Below, piece by piece: positions 1-9,070 of a DNA stretch of 22,925 bases. Every line of letters begins with the position of its first letter. Within the stretch, counting starts at the first letter, position 1. The position numbers were made by a program, and so were the translations under genes. Under the pieces are notes generated by a model that worked only from the letters and a program-made list of their open reading frames with translations, did no database searches and was not told the origin of the DNA. Source of the stretch: Sphacelaria rigidula (taxonomy: Eukaryota > Phaeophyceae > Sphacelariales). The stretch spans positions 1 to 22,925 of the forward strand of contig CAXNAA020000299.1 of assembly GCA_964200075.2 (NCBI GenBank). Direction: 5' to 3'.

Positions 1-903
1 GTATGTGATGCCACTGCAAAGATAGTGTGGGGCCCTATCCCTGGCCCGAATAAGCCTTCCCAGGTTTCCAAGTGCAGGGCGGTCGCAGCTTGGTTTTATG
101 GTATTACTTACAGTCAGTATACCGTTCCCGAGTTTTTCCGGAGCGTTTTTTGGGTCCCATATCTATACTGAAACGTAGTTATTTGCGCTAACAAAGGGTG
201 AGCCGGGAAAACCCGGAAAGGAGTGTACATGTTACTATGTGGTTATTTTCACCACGCCCTAAAACCAGGTGGGCTGTGGAAAGACAAAATGATCTACTGT
301 CATGAGTTCTGCTTGTCCCTCTGGCGATGACTTGCAGGGTGCAGTGAACAACTACGTAGTGGATGGGGATCATAAAGCTGTATGTAGGCAGTTGATCATG
401 GTTACCGTAGCCGAAAACTGCCCAGAACGTGCAAGGGTGTATGCAGCGGCAGCTGCTACTTCAGTCGGAGAGGCGTACTACACTGTACTGTATACTATAC
501 TGTTGTATGCATGAGTGCTGCAACGTTGATTCCCTTCGAAGAGAATTTGCCGCATGCAACAAGGGGGAAATGGCGCCTCCCCCCGACAACAAAGGGCTGT
601 GTGGCAAGGTGATGGGGACAATAGTATCATCCAAAGCCACAAGTGGCGGGCGGCCCGCCCGTCGCCGCATCCTGGTGGAAGCTAGCTATTTACCACGACT
701 CATACTGCTTGCCACATCAGATGTACACCACCTAATGCGCACCGTGCACCTGAAAATAGTTCGGATGAAACTTTCGGTCTTCGTCATAACCCTGCGGTTA
801 CATACGCAGATTTTCAGCAACAAGCCACTGTTTTGTGCAGACGCCAGACACGTCATTCCTGACCAGCCTACTTGGTCGTTCTGGAGGCCTGGTCCCAAAA
901 GGG
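1..903. mobile_element. Non-autonomous piggyBac-like (TTAA) element, copy A, left end outside the window
   Basis: This segment aligns in direct orientation along its whole length with 14869-15750. Shared landmarks include tcagtataccgttcccgag, ccctaaaaccaggtgggctg and caaaagggctgtgtggcaag-type stretches, with scattered substitutions and small indels. Its right end is ggtcccaaaaggg, ending at 903, the same terminus as the complete copy. The flank is ATAA instead of the expected TTAA, a one-base decay. No transposase-length reading frame exists, and the short frames are not conserved between copies. The first 147 or so bases of the element would lie left of the window. Confidence 0.75.
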
Positions 904-1894
904 ATAACAGCGGATCCTGAAAAGTGGGGTCGACCTCAAAAATGAGGTTCAAGTGGCATATCTTTTTTGCAAGCATGGCACGAAACAGTAACACAGAGCA
1001 AAACCATCTTTCCCCCCCCTAACTCTGCACCAGTGAATTATCAGTTGTTGTGGCCAAATGCACCGAACGACTGCGGTGTACACGCGTATCGATGACGATA
1101 TCGCCAGAGAGAGGAAGCTCCTCGACCGTGTCATTTGTGTACCCTCGCTGGGCGATTACCAATCGCTCGAGAGACTGGTATCATGATTGTTACCAGCACG
1201 TACCGAATTTCTCTTGTGCCGGTAGATATCCCCAAAGAACATCGAGCTGCGGAGAGATTTTGTCTCTTGTTGTCTCTGGAGCTCACCAATGCGAAGATCG
1301 ATTTCTCTCTGCCTCTCGTTTTGGACAGGACGCGCTTCTGTGCGCTGAAAAACAGGGCAATATTCTCGTCACCGCTGCTACTGTGCTTTGTCACACACAT
1401 GCCATCAAGGACGATGCGCTGCGGCAAAAACAACACATGATCCAATTTGTACTTGGGGAGTGTTATTCATCGTTGATTTTACCCTGATATATCCGACCAC
1501 CATGGCGCCCGACCACAAGGGCCTGCCACAGGCTAGTTAGTGTGTGTGTGAGAGAGATCAAACACTTGTGGAGACCTTTTTGACATGCGGAGTGAAAAAA
1601 GATACCTATGGTGGTGACCTAACTGTTGCTAGCGTGGTGCAGAGGGGTGCGTCAGCTGGAATCTGGAGCTTGCGTTGCTCTACTCTACTGACTCCCGTCT
1701 GCAGAGCGTCTGCCGAGAGCGGGTCACACACGGTAACAACATGTTGTTATGTACCCAAATTCGGAACAGCTGTGGAAACAAAACAGTTCGGTTTTTGAAA
1801 CTACGTCCAGATCATTGAAATCAGTGACTGTTTCTTGAACAAAACTTATGGCGTCATCGTGCTAGTTTTGGGGGGGTTGCACATATTCCGGGGA

Positions 1895-1943
1895 GGACCG
1901 GACGGGACGGGGCAGCGATTTCCGTCTCGTCCCGTCCCGTCCC
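1895..1943. repeat. Inverted GGGAC/GTCCC pentamer repeats (hairpin)
   Basis: ggaccggacgggacgg (1895-1910) faces cgtcccgtcccgtccc (1928-1943) across a spacer of about 17 nt. The 15-bp stem has one mismatch and is built of repeated GGGAC units. Confidence 0.65.
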
Positions 1944-2435
1944 ATTACGAATCCCGTAACAAGCCCTGATTCTGATCGAGTAGTTGATTGCAGGCAATTA
2001 GTGCCACACGTCGAGTGCTCCAACACATGATTCTACAACAAATCTGATGTGTCATGCTCTCGCCTCACCCGGATATGCAACACCGAAAGCTTGGAGATAT
2101 AGTCATCGTTTGTCAACCGGACAATGTGTGAATTTTCCCTGAAGTTACGCAGTAGGTGTGTACTTTTTTCATCATCATTTCCTCACACCAGTCCGATCTC
2201 GCGAACCCGTGGTCACAAGACGTAGGCTCGCCTTTCCAATATCGTCCCTGCTATTACTTACAAGACATATTACTAAAAATAAAAAAGAAGGGAGACGCCA
2301 CGAAAGGATGTGAAAAGTAGCTCCCCCGAGTTCAACAGGGAGAAGAAATAAATAAAAACTAATTATATAGTACTAGGGATTTTGTACCAATCGCCCCAAG
2401 AATGGATAATAACGGAGAATAATTAATCGCGTAAA

Positions 2436-2666
2436 ATGGCCGTACAAACACTGCAAATAACAGATAAGCGCTGCGATGAAAATGACTGCAAAGTCGGACG
2501 GGGATTGTTCGAAAATCTATTTGGGAGACCCTACATTTTCATACCCAAATGGATGTTCATGGACAAGCTCCCCCATCAGCGCTTCTTCGCGTCGGGAGTA
2601 AATGCGCATGCACTTGTTCCACGAGTACTGGACTTCAGCCCGCCTTCAGCTTTGATGGAAACTTAA
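2436..2666 (+). CDS. Small unrecognised reading frame, 76 codons, doubtful
   Basis: It begins with ATG after an A/T-rich stretch and contains GRPYIFIPKWMFMDKLP, a sequence that looks protein-like but matches no family I know. It has no signal peptide or membrane segment. There is no clear splice partner, and it may be chance or a fragment of a decayed gene. Confidence 0.12.
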   Translation: MAVQTLQITDKRCDENDCKVGRGLFENLFGRPYIFIPKWMFMDKLPHQRFFASGVNAHALVPRVLDFSPPSALMET

Positions 2667-3120
2667 ATTGACCCTACCGAACAATGAAGTTGAATCAATA
2701 TGTCGTCGTCACTCGTTTGCGAGCGCCTACAGACATGAGCAGGACCGACCACAGCCACCTTCATATGCCCCAATCACATCCAGCGCTTCTAATTTCTTTA
2801 GCCTCCAGTCGCGATCAGCGGTATAGCAGTGATCACAGGTTAGTGCACTATCTTGCCAGCTTTCCCCTCTTCCTCCTGCTTGGCAACTACTCTAGAGGCA
2901 CATTGAGCACCGTTAGGCTATTTGCCACCCCAACTCGATTACAGCATGTTGAGTCCCATGTACTCACTGTCCTCAGTAACTGGTACCCTGAGAGAACCGT
3001 TTCAACAAAAACAAGATGTACCCCACAGGCGAGAAATGCACAGACATATCTCTTGAGCTACAAACTTAGGCCTAAGAGAGCCGTCTCCTTGTTCCTCGTG
3101 CCTTCACTAGTGATCGCTCG

Positions 3121-6100
3121 CTACCGTTGTTGGCTTTGGTCAACAATAGAAGTAAAAGCTGTACTCCTCCCCTTGGCTGCGAAAACAGCGTTCCATTGTT
3201 TGACAGCCTCGTCTACGTCGTCCGCCTTCGTGATGGCGGATATTACGGCAATGCTCTCGGCGCCGGCTGCCAAAATCTGGGGGATACATGCGTTAATTGT
3301 CCAAAGCACAATCAAAAACGGCAATAAAAAAGATGTCTCGCAGGGGTCACGTCGATCAGACTGGCCGAATCATGCGCACACGCACATTTCTCAAGCCCTC
3401 CACTGCGTGCAAGGCTGACGTGGACTGAATGAAAGACTTGAGATAGGTATCAAATTGCTACGAAGTAACACGACTGTAAGTACAAACAAGGGGGACGTGT
3501 GAGCAGATGCAGACAAGTCTCATGTCATCAATGAGAGTAGTTTTATGGGGGGGGTTTCTTACGAAAACGCGATCGATAGCTGTCTTGAAAAATATGCAGA
3601 ACACGCCATATCAAATCGCACAATATGTTTCTGAAGAGTTATTCGTCGGTATTACCGGAGCCGGCCTGCTTCGACCTGTACAAGCGTATAATTCTACATT
3701 CAATTGGCTGTGTGATCACTCCGCTTTCGATGGGCCTACTCGACCGACCTGAGAACATCCCTCGCCCCCTCGCCGTGTCCACCCACGTGACTGTCACAGA
3801 AAAATATTCCGAGACGAGGCCTCGCAACCAGCGGGTTGAGAGCAAACATACTCTTATGCTTCTACAGTATATGTGATTGTATCTTTGTATGAAAGTATGT
3901 CAAAGGAGGTGGGTCGACGGAAGAGGAAGAGTGGCTGCTCAAGACGATAGCAGCGCAACTATCGTGAATGATGATAAACAAGCAAACTTTGCGGGCGGCT
4001 TGTAGAGACGATATCACAGTTTGTTCCATGCCCGCCCTCCCGTTGCAGGTAAACGCTCATCAATTCCAGGTAAGGCTGCGGAGGCATCTGAGTCTTTAAT
4101 TTGTAGGAGCCCAAATATATGGGGCTTACTGTGCAACCCAAATCTCCGGCGACCGGACTCCCAGAAACATGGTGCTTGCACGCAGGGGTCTTTTTGTGAG
4201 TCGGCATCATTTTGGGCCTTTCTCTAGTAAAAATGATGCCGATTCTCAAAATGATCCATCCAACACCCCAAGCAGCCTCGAGAAACGTTTTCGCTAAAAA
4301 GATGCACCCCCTAGCGTAGCATTGCTCTCGGCGAAGAACAAACTCTACGGTCGCCAGCGCCCCTAGCGCCGACAAGGTGTACATCAACCACATTGAGGAT
4401 GCCTTGCCAGCACCCACTGATCACAGGATTCCCCAAGTTGCCATTGCCGGCCTTCTCAACGCCGGCCAGTCAACCCTAGTGAACTATATGGTGGGCGATA
4501 AGGTGCGTGGGGGAATATGTGACGTATACGGGGCGCGCAATGAAACACTTTTCTGAAACTCACACATGGAGAAACCTTTGTGAGCATAGCATCGGGAAAG
4601 AGATGATTATGTACAACAAAACAGCAATTCACTTTACTCAATTACACAAAACATCACATCGAAGCAATTTCCTATGGAAGTCAACTGTGCTCTCTCTCGC
4701 ACCCACTCACCTGCGGCGCGGTCTCCAAGCTAATCCCGCCGATGGCAACAAGAGGAACGCCTTCATCAATGAGCGCCCTCCATGCTTCAACCAACTTTGA
4801 GCCCCTCGGAGAAAACGCTACTTTTTTAGAATAAGTCTCAAAAACAGGCCCCAGCGAAATATAGCTCGGTCGCACGGCTGTCGCCCTGGCCAACTCCAAA
4901 TACGAATGCGTGCTGACGCCCAGTCGCAATCCTGCGGCACCGATAGCCGCTAATGCTTCCCCACCTGCTGCATCCAAATCTTCCTGCCCCAGGTGGACCC
5001 CGTAAACTCCGTATTTTATAGCTTCGCGCCAGAAATCGTTGACCCACAATCGCCCCCCCCCACCATCGCCGTTGCCTGACGCTCGGCAGGCCGCCGCCGC
5101 CGAGGAAATTTCCGCGTCGACGGCCTCTGATGAAACCCCCTTCACCCGTAGCTGTATGTCTCTCACGCCAAGAGACAGTAGCTTTTTTACCCTGTTTTTG
5201 ACGATTACGTGGGATATCGGGGATTTGCTTACTGAATAGTTTGATACGCCACACGTGGCGGTGCGGGTATGGAACTGTGATGGGGACTAAGGTAGGGAGG
5301 GGTAGAGGGACACATAATTGAAAAATGGATGGTTAATTGCGATCAACATAATTACCTTCTAGTTTGCATGTCCACCCATTTTGAAGAAAAGACCAAAGCG
5401 TTTCACTGACTCCATAGGTTCATTGAAGCTCTGGTGGAAGTAATAGAGGCATCAAGTATATAACTGGTACCGATGTGTGTCCAACGCTCACAGAGATTGG
5501 CCCCAAAACGTCGAGAAAAACGAGCCGTGTGCAAGTGATCGATCGCTCGGATTGCCGCTGGAATCCGCCCGAAATCTTTTAACCACCATTGGATAGGGCC
5601 GATCGAGCATGTGCTGCGTGTCAGCGCTTGCGGCGCACACCCACACCCCCCCGCCACCTCAACCGAAATCCATGGCGGTAACCGTACATGAGCAACCCCG
5701 CACGCGGCCGCCATAAGTAGTAATGAACGGGTACGCCGCTCTCCGTGGCGGCGTGCCCGAAAACCGCACTACCTGGAGTACCGTAAAAACAACACATACT
5801 CTCTCCACAACGCGCACCGATACACTCACCACTCTGCCGTGTCCACAATCGGATACACTCCCCAATCGCGGTGACACGGAGGGAAGGCGTCCGGTCGACC
5901 CATGCCGGCGATCCCAGCGTTTGCAGTCGCCGTGACCCAGGGGAAGCAGTCCGAACGAGACGGCCATACCGTCTGCGCGACGGGGCCAGGCCCTCCTTTT
6001 CCCAGCTTCTTCGCGACTGCGATACCCTGGGTAACGTACGCTTTCGCTATGACGACAGAATCCGTAGGGTTGAACCCAAGGGCCAGGCAAGCTGCTGCCG

Positions 6101-8176
6101 CGGAGGAGAGCGTACACCCCGTTCCATGAGTATTATCATTGTCCACCCGTGGCCCCGTGAGCCAGAAGGTTCCCCCGGAGGTGCCGTCCGTCCAATAATC
6201 CTGACAATAAGAAAATTGACAACTGCTACTTGGTACGAGACTACTACCGCCGGTCTGGCTCGCCGCCGGCGCTGTCCCACCTGGCGCCCCTCCTTCGCCC
6301 CGCGTATCGTCTCTGTGTGAGATACTCGCTACTGGTTTTCTTGATGCATGACCTCCCTTGATCAGTACGCCGCTCGCACCGGATGAGGTCAACAGCTCTG
6401 CCGCGCCGGCCTCGACTTCGGCCGGCGTGCATAGCGTGCGGCCTAGTAGGGCCTCAGCCTCTACAAGGTTTGGCGTGATCATAGTTGCTCGCGGGAAAAT
6501 TCGCTCCATCATTCGAGTCTGCGCGCCTTCGGCCATCAGTCGCGCCCCGCTGTTTAGAGCATTTCGCAGCAGTAATAGTATTATCGGTTCACCGTGCGAG
6601 GCACACGGGGGGGAGGGGGGGTGCTCATCTGTTGCTTGCTTGCCTTAGTCGTCTGACCATTGGCCACGCATCCCTTTCGAGATGGGGATGGGGCACCGTT
6701 CCTACTCGAGGCCCACGGAGGAAAGGGGAGATATGAGTCGATGTAAGCAATCAAGAGACGTGCCCCAGTGCTTACGATGTTCGCTGAATACACATATCGT
6801 ACATGGAGCCACTCGATACTGCAATGTTGTACCGCGCGAGTATGTTCAACAAGCATCGCGTGAATGCTTGTGCGGCCCACCTGGTGGAGATCATGACCGG
6901 ATCGCATACAACCTTGCCCTCGTACCCGTCCAGAAAGTCCCCCACCGCGCAAACGACAGCATCCGTGCCCATCATTCCCAATTTCACCGCCGCTGCCGGC
7001 ATGTCTTCTTCAAGTGCTGAAATCGTGGCTTTGATCATATCCACCGAAGCATACTCCACGTGCGTGACGGTGTGGCTATTTTGGGCTGCACAAGTGCGCG
7101 GTTGGTTAGTTCGTTTTTCGTTAAATCAGGTATTCACAACAGATCATTGCAGTGGACATCGGGGCAGGAGTTACAGGGTATGGAAGAATAAAAGAAGAGT
7201 ACCATGTGGGGCGGGGAGCATTTATTGATCATCTGACGTACATCAACTTCTCCCCGAGGGATGCAGCCGGGGTCATTACTCACAATATAAATGTACCTCA
7301 GGTAAACGTAACGGAAGCAGGACCGAAAATAGACTCGACGAATGTGGGAGGACGACAAAGAAAGAACAAACGGAGTAAAGTGGACAAAAACGAGAGGCAA
7401 GTCAAACAGAAAATGCGTATATACGCATGTCGGGGTTGCAGAGCTTGGACAAAGTTGGTGTTACGTACAACTGTAACCAGCATCGTCGTCGTGAGTATCC
7501 AACACTAGTCTACTTGCATCAAGAGTGTGGGGCCGCCGCTGTCGTGTACACAGGGGCGTGCTTCCGAGCTGTAATTACGCCGCAAGACACATGATGCTTG
7601 TATGTCAGCAGACGGTGCGTTGGTAAGCTGCCGTGAACGGGAGTTGCACGGCACATTTGTGATGCTCCTGCACAACGTTAGCCACGCCCCCCCTATATAT
7701 ATAACAGACATTCACGAGTATATACACACACCTGTCATGGCCGTGATGACGCTACAACCGTGCGCGCCAAGAGCATGCATCGCGTGCAGGTCCGCCTGAA
7801 TGCCCGCTCCTCCGCCAGAATCAGATCCAGCAACAGTCCATACAATCGGCGGCACGGTCTGCTTTCTTTTCGCCTCGCTAGATTTTCCTTGTCCATTCTC
7901 AAGCGCCATCTTTCCACCGCCCAATACCGCTGCCGCTTCACTGTTGTGTGTTGTTGCACCTGTAGCGCTAGTAGCTATGCTTGTTGCTCTCGAATCAGTT
8001 GCAGTTGCAGTTGACGTAAACATGTGTCGACCAGCACTCACAGAAGGCACCACGGCGAAGGAAAACGCGGCGCTAGACGACAGCAACGATACAAACGATA
8101 GAAAACTCAGTACAGCAACCGTTTGAATGGCAATGTGCAGTCTCCTTTGCCTTAGCCGCCCTGCACAAAAGCCCAT
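3121..8176 (-). CDS. TH1: Plastid-targeted bifunctional HMP/HMP-P kinase and thiamine-phosphate synthase (ThiD-ThiE fusion), five exons
   Basis: Makes thiamine monophosphate: the N-terminal half phosphorylates hydroxymethylpyrimidine (phosphate), the C-terminal half condenses HMP-PP with thiazole phosphate. Exons on the minus strand are 8176-7732, 7085-6881, 6549-5830, 5191-4711 and 3276-3121. All four introns are GT-AG and the phases join to 668 codons plus stop. Residues 1 to about 40 are a signal peptide with hydrophobic core ([12 protein letters not shown]) and an ASAFAP-like SSAAFSF motif; a Ser/Thr/Ala-rich transit region follows. ThiD spans about 111-405: [16 protein letters not shown] at 114-129, [13 protein letters not shown] across the exon 2/3 joint, ITPN at 241-244, IKGGH at 280-284, catalytic HGTGCTLS at 358-365. 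ThiE spans about 447-650: [42 protein letters not shown] and, across the last joint, [15 protein letters not shown]. The ATG at 8176 is chosen because the signal peptide starts there. The domain order is that of plant TH1. Residues 290-333 are an insert that may be a missed intron. Confidence 0.95.
4191..4252. repeat. Inverted repeat with 13-bp perfect arms inside intron 4
   Basis: tcggcatcatttt at 4201-4213 is the exact reverse complement of aaaatgatgccga at 4230-4242. Pairing continues imperfectly outward (tttttgtgag against ttctcaaaat), giving arms of about 23 nt with a loop of about 16 nt. It could be a small fold-back element or an intronic hairpin RNA; the sequence alone does not decide. 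Confidence 0.6.
4320..4502 (+). pseudogene. Decayed exon of an EngB/Era-like P-loop GTPase inside intron 4
   Basis: The plus strand has an open segment of exactly 61 codons between a possible acceptor (gcgtag) and a good donor (gtgcgtgg). It contains [16 protein letters not shown] followed by [17 protein letters not shown]. The layout (Pro-rich lead, hydrophobic beta strand, then G....G.ST.VN..VG) is the G1 region of TRAFAC GTPases; the Pro-rich lead before PQVA favours EngB (YihA), while STLVN..VG.K also fits Era or Der. The P-loop Lys, which contacts the nucleotide phosphates, is Gln here, and the residues after the first Gly are Leu-Leu. No later G motifs (DxxG, NKxD) were found nearby. 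It lies antisense to the host gene, so it looks like captured or inserted debris. The family assignment is by motif only. Confidence 0.55.
5192..5829 (-). other. Intron 3 of the ThiD-ThiE gene
   Basis: This is a 638-bp phase-2 intron with a consensus donor gtgagtgt and acceptor gtcaaaaacag. It falls in the Trp codon just after VYPIVDTAE, at the very start of the ThiE domain. I see no conserved gene fragment or known repeat inside it. Confidence 0.9.
6550..6880 (-). other. Intron 2 of the ThiD-ThiE gene, containing a dispersed repeat segment
   Basis: This is a 331-bp phase-2 intron with donor gtgggccg and acceptor ctctaaacag. It splits the codon for the Ser of the ISTSGARL motif. The part at 6604-6672 is a G-rich run followed by about 55 bases that recur in the same orientation at the right edge of the window (22855-22925). 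Confidence 0.9.
6604..6672 (+). repeat. Dispersed repeat segment within intron 2, partner of 22855-22925
   Basis: A run of G with single A or T interruptions is followed by about 55 bases shared with the right edge of the window, differing by a small insertion and a few substitutions. Its position right after the splice acceptor side of the intron suggests a small insertion tolerated there. Confidence 0.6.
7086..7731 (-). other. Intron 1 of the ThiD-ThiE gene
   Basis: This is a 646-bp phase-1 intron with donor gtgtgtgt and acceptor cttgtgcag. It interrupts the ThiD sequence between AMT and AQN, inside the conserved segment after the first substrate-binding motif. The sequence has a TA/TG-rich start near the donor (7700-7731). 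I see no coding remnant and no TPP riboswitch signature. Confidence 0.9.
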
Positions 8177-8789
8177 GCTCCTCCTCTCACTGTGGGGTGT
8201 TATCCATGGGACTGTCAAACCCTTAGATACACACCATTCGGGACATATCTTAAACGTGATACATAGTACATAGCATTGACCTGTGATTCAGATCCGCGGT
8301 CAAAGCCACTGTGGACGAAGCTGAACGTGTCGCGTCTTGCGGTGCCCCGGCGTGCATCTGCTAAATCGGTACCATCGTCATTCCATATGTGAATATCGCT
8401 CTGTCCTCAGTTGACCCTAATCTTCAAGTGGGATCAAAGATGCCACAAAACCGAGTCGTTCCTAAAAATAAACTGAATAACTGGGAAAGGCGACAAACAA
8501 CGTTTTCGTGAGATTGAGAGTAGAGCCCTGAGTGAGAGCGGTTTTGATCTTTTGCCTTAACGTAGCCATTTTTCATTTTGTGCGTGCTTTTCTTTCTCTT
8601 TATCATTGGTGTGTGCACTTACAGCAACACGTCGATATCCTAATCAGGGATACGTCGATATCCTAATCAGGGATATCAAAGGCCTCAATGGCCAGCTGCT
8701 AGAGAAGGCATAATATATTATATCGGGCCTCGTGGAGGGACATTTCGGAACTGAAACGATTCATTTACTAATAATTATTGGGCGATTTT
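8177..8789. other. 5' flank of the ThiD-ThiE gene
   Basis: This contains the presumed promoter and leader for the minus-strand thiamine gene. No TATA box or TPP riboswitch signature is evident. The recognisable feature is a perfect tandem duplication at 8629-8674. An A/T-rich patch (taatatattatat) lies near 8710-8722. Confidence 0.4.
8629..8674. repeat. Perfect 23-bp tandem duplication upstream of the ThiD-ThiE gene
   Basis: The unit acgtcgatatcctaatcagg plus gat occurs at 8629-8651 and again at 8652-8674 without a mismatch. It lies about 450 bp upstream of the start codon at 8176. Perfect identity suggests a recent duplication. Confidence 0.85.
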
Positions 8790-9070
8790 CACTCTCAATC
8801 GTATATGTTGTTTGTTGTGTTTGTTGTTTGTTTATGCTTATTGTTTATGTTGTTATTTGTTCTTGTTGCTATTGTTTGTTGGTGGTGGTCGTCGTGTTGC
8901 TCTTGTTGTTATCACTGCCCCCTTTTTTTCCTCTCTGAGGCCGTTGCTTCTGTCTTTTTCCGTTCCTTTCTTTCTTTTTTCTTTTTATTATTATGTTCTA
9001 TTTTTGCTGCTCCTGACCACGGGCTGGATTGTTGCAATGAGCTAATGTGAGATAATCATTCAATCAATCG
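8790..9070 (+). repeat. T/G- and pyrimidine-rich low-complexity tract ending in a possible retroposon tail
   Basis: A TTGTT-rich stretch (8805-8920) runs into a poly-pyrimidine block (8915-9000), then gaccacgggctgga and cattcaatcaatcgg. The order pyrimidine block, ACC.CGGCTGG, CAATCAAT tail parallels the copy at 18140-18470, though similarity is weak. Apparent hydrophobic frames here (Val/Leu/Cys runs) are products of composition. Confidence 0.4.

Larger units (their letters stand above)
904..3120. other. Intergenic region left of the ThiD-ThiE gene, no convincing gene
   Basis: The stretch is about 2.2 kb. Near 1030-1095 a plus-strand frame reads LLWPNAPNDCGVHAY then stops; it resembles the Cys motif of Ulp1-type proteases but is too short to call. 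1894-1943 holds a GGGAC-repeat hairpin. 2270-2430 is A/T-rich. 2436-2666 (+) is an ATG-started 76-codon frame with no family I recognise. Frames open over 1050-1490 exist on both strands at once, which argues against coding. Confidence 0.5.
3277..4710 (-). other. Intron 4 of the ThiD-ThiE gene, long and carrying foreign fragments
   Basis: This is a 1434-bp phase-0 intron with donor gtgagtgg and acceptor tatcccccag. It separates the ThiE segment [10 protein letters not shown] from [11 protein letters not shown]. It is two to four times longer than the other introns. The excess holds a decayed GTPase-like exon in the opposite orientation (4320-4502) and a hairpin-forming inverted repeat (about 4191-4252). 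Most of the remainder shows no recognisable content. Confidence 0.85.

Noticed and set aside
302-514. A 70-codon frame inside TTAA element copy A
   Set aside because: The matching frame in copy B breaks after a few codons, so it is not under coding constraint.
2684-3418. A 244-codon plus-strand frame
   Set aside because: Its right part is antisense to the last ThiE exon, whose protein is unmistakable; the rest shows no motif and has composition typical of a shadow frame.
3959-4417. A 152-codon minus-strand frame in intron 4
   Set aside because: It overlaps the antisense of the GTPase fragment and the hairpin, has no recognisable domain and lies within a spliced intron of the same-strand gene.
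8174-8218. An upstream TTG start for the ThiD-ThiE protein
   Set aside because: A eukaryotic ATG at 8176 starts exactly at a good signal peptide; the extra 14 residues would bury it.
8732-9045. Hydrophobic Val/Leu/Cys-rich frames resembling membrane proteins
   Set aside because: These arise from T/G-rich low-complexity sequence; several frames are open at once.
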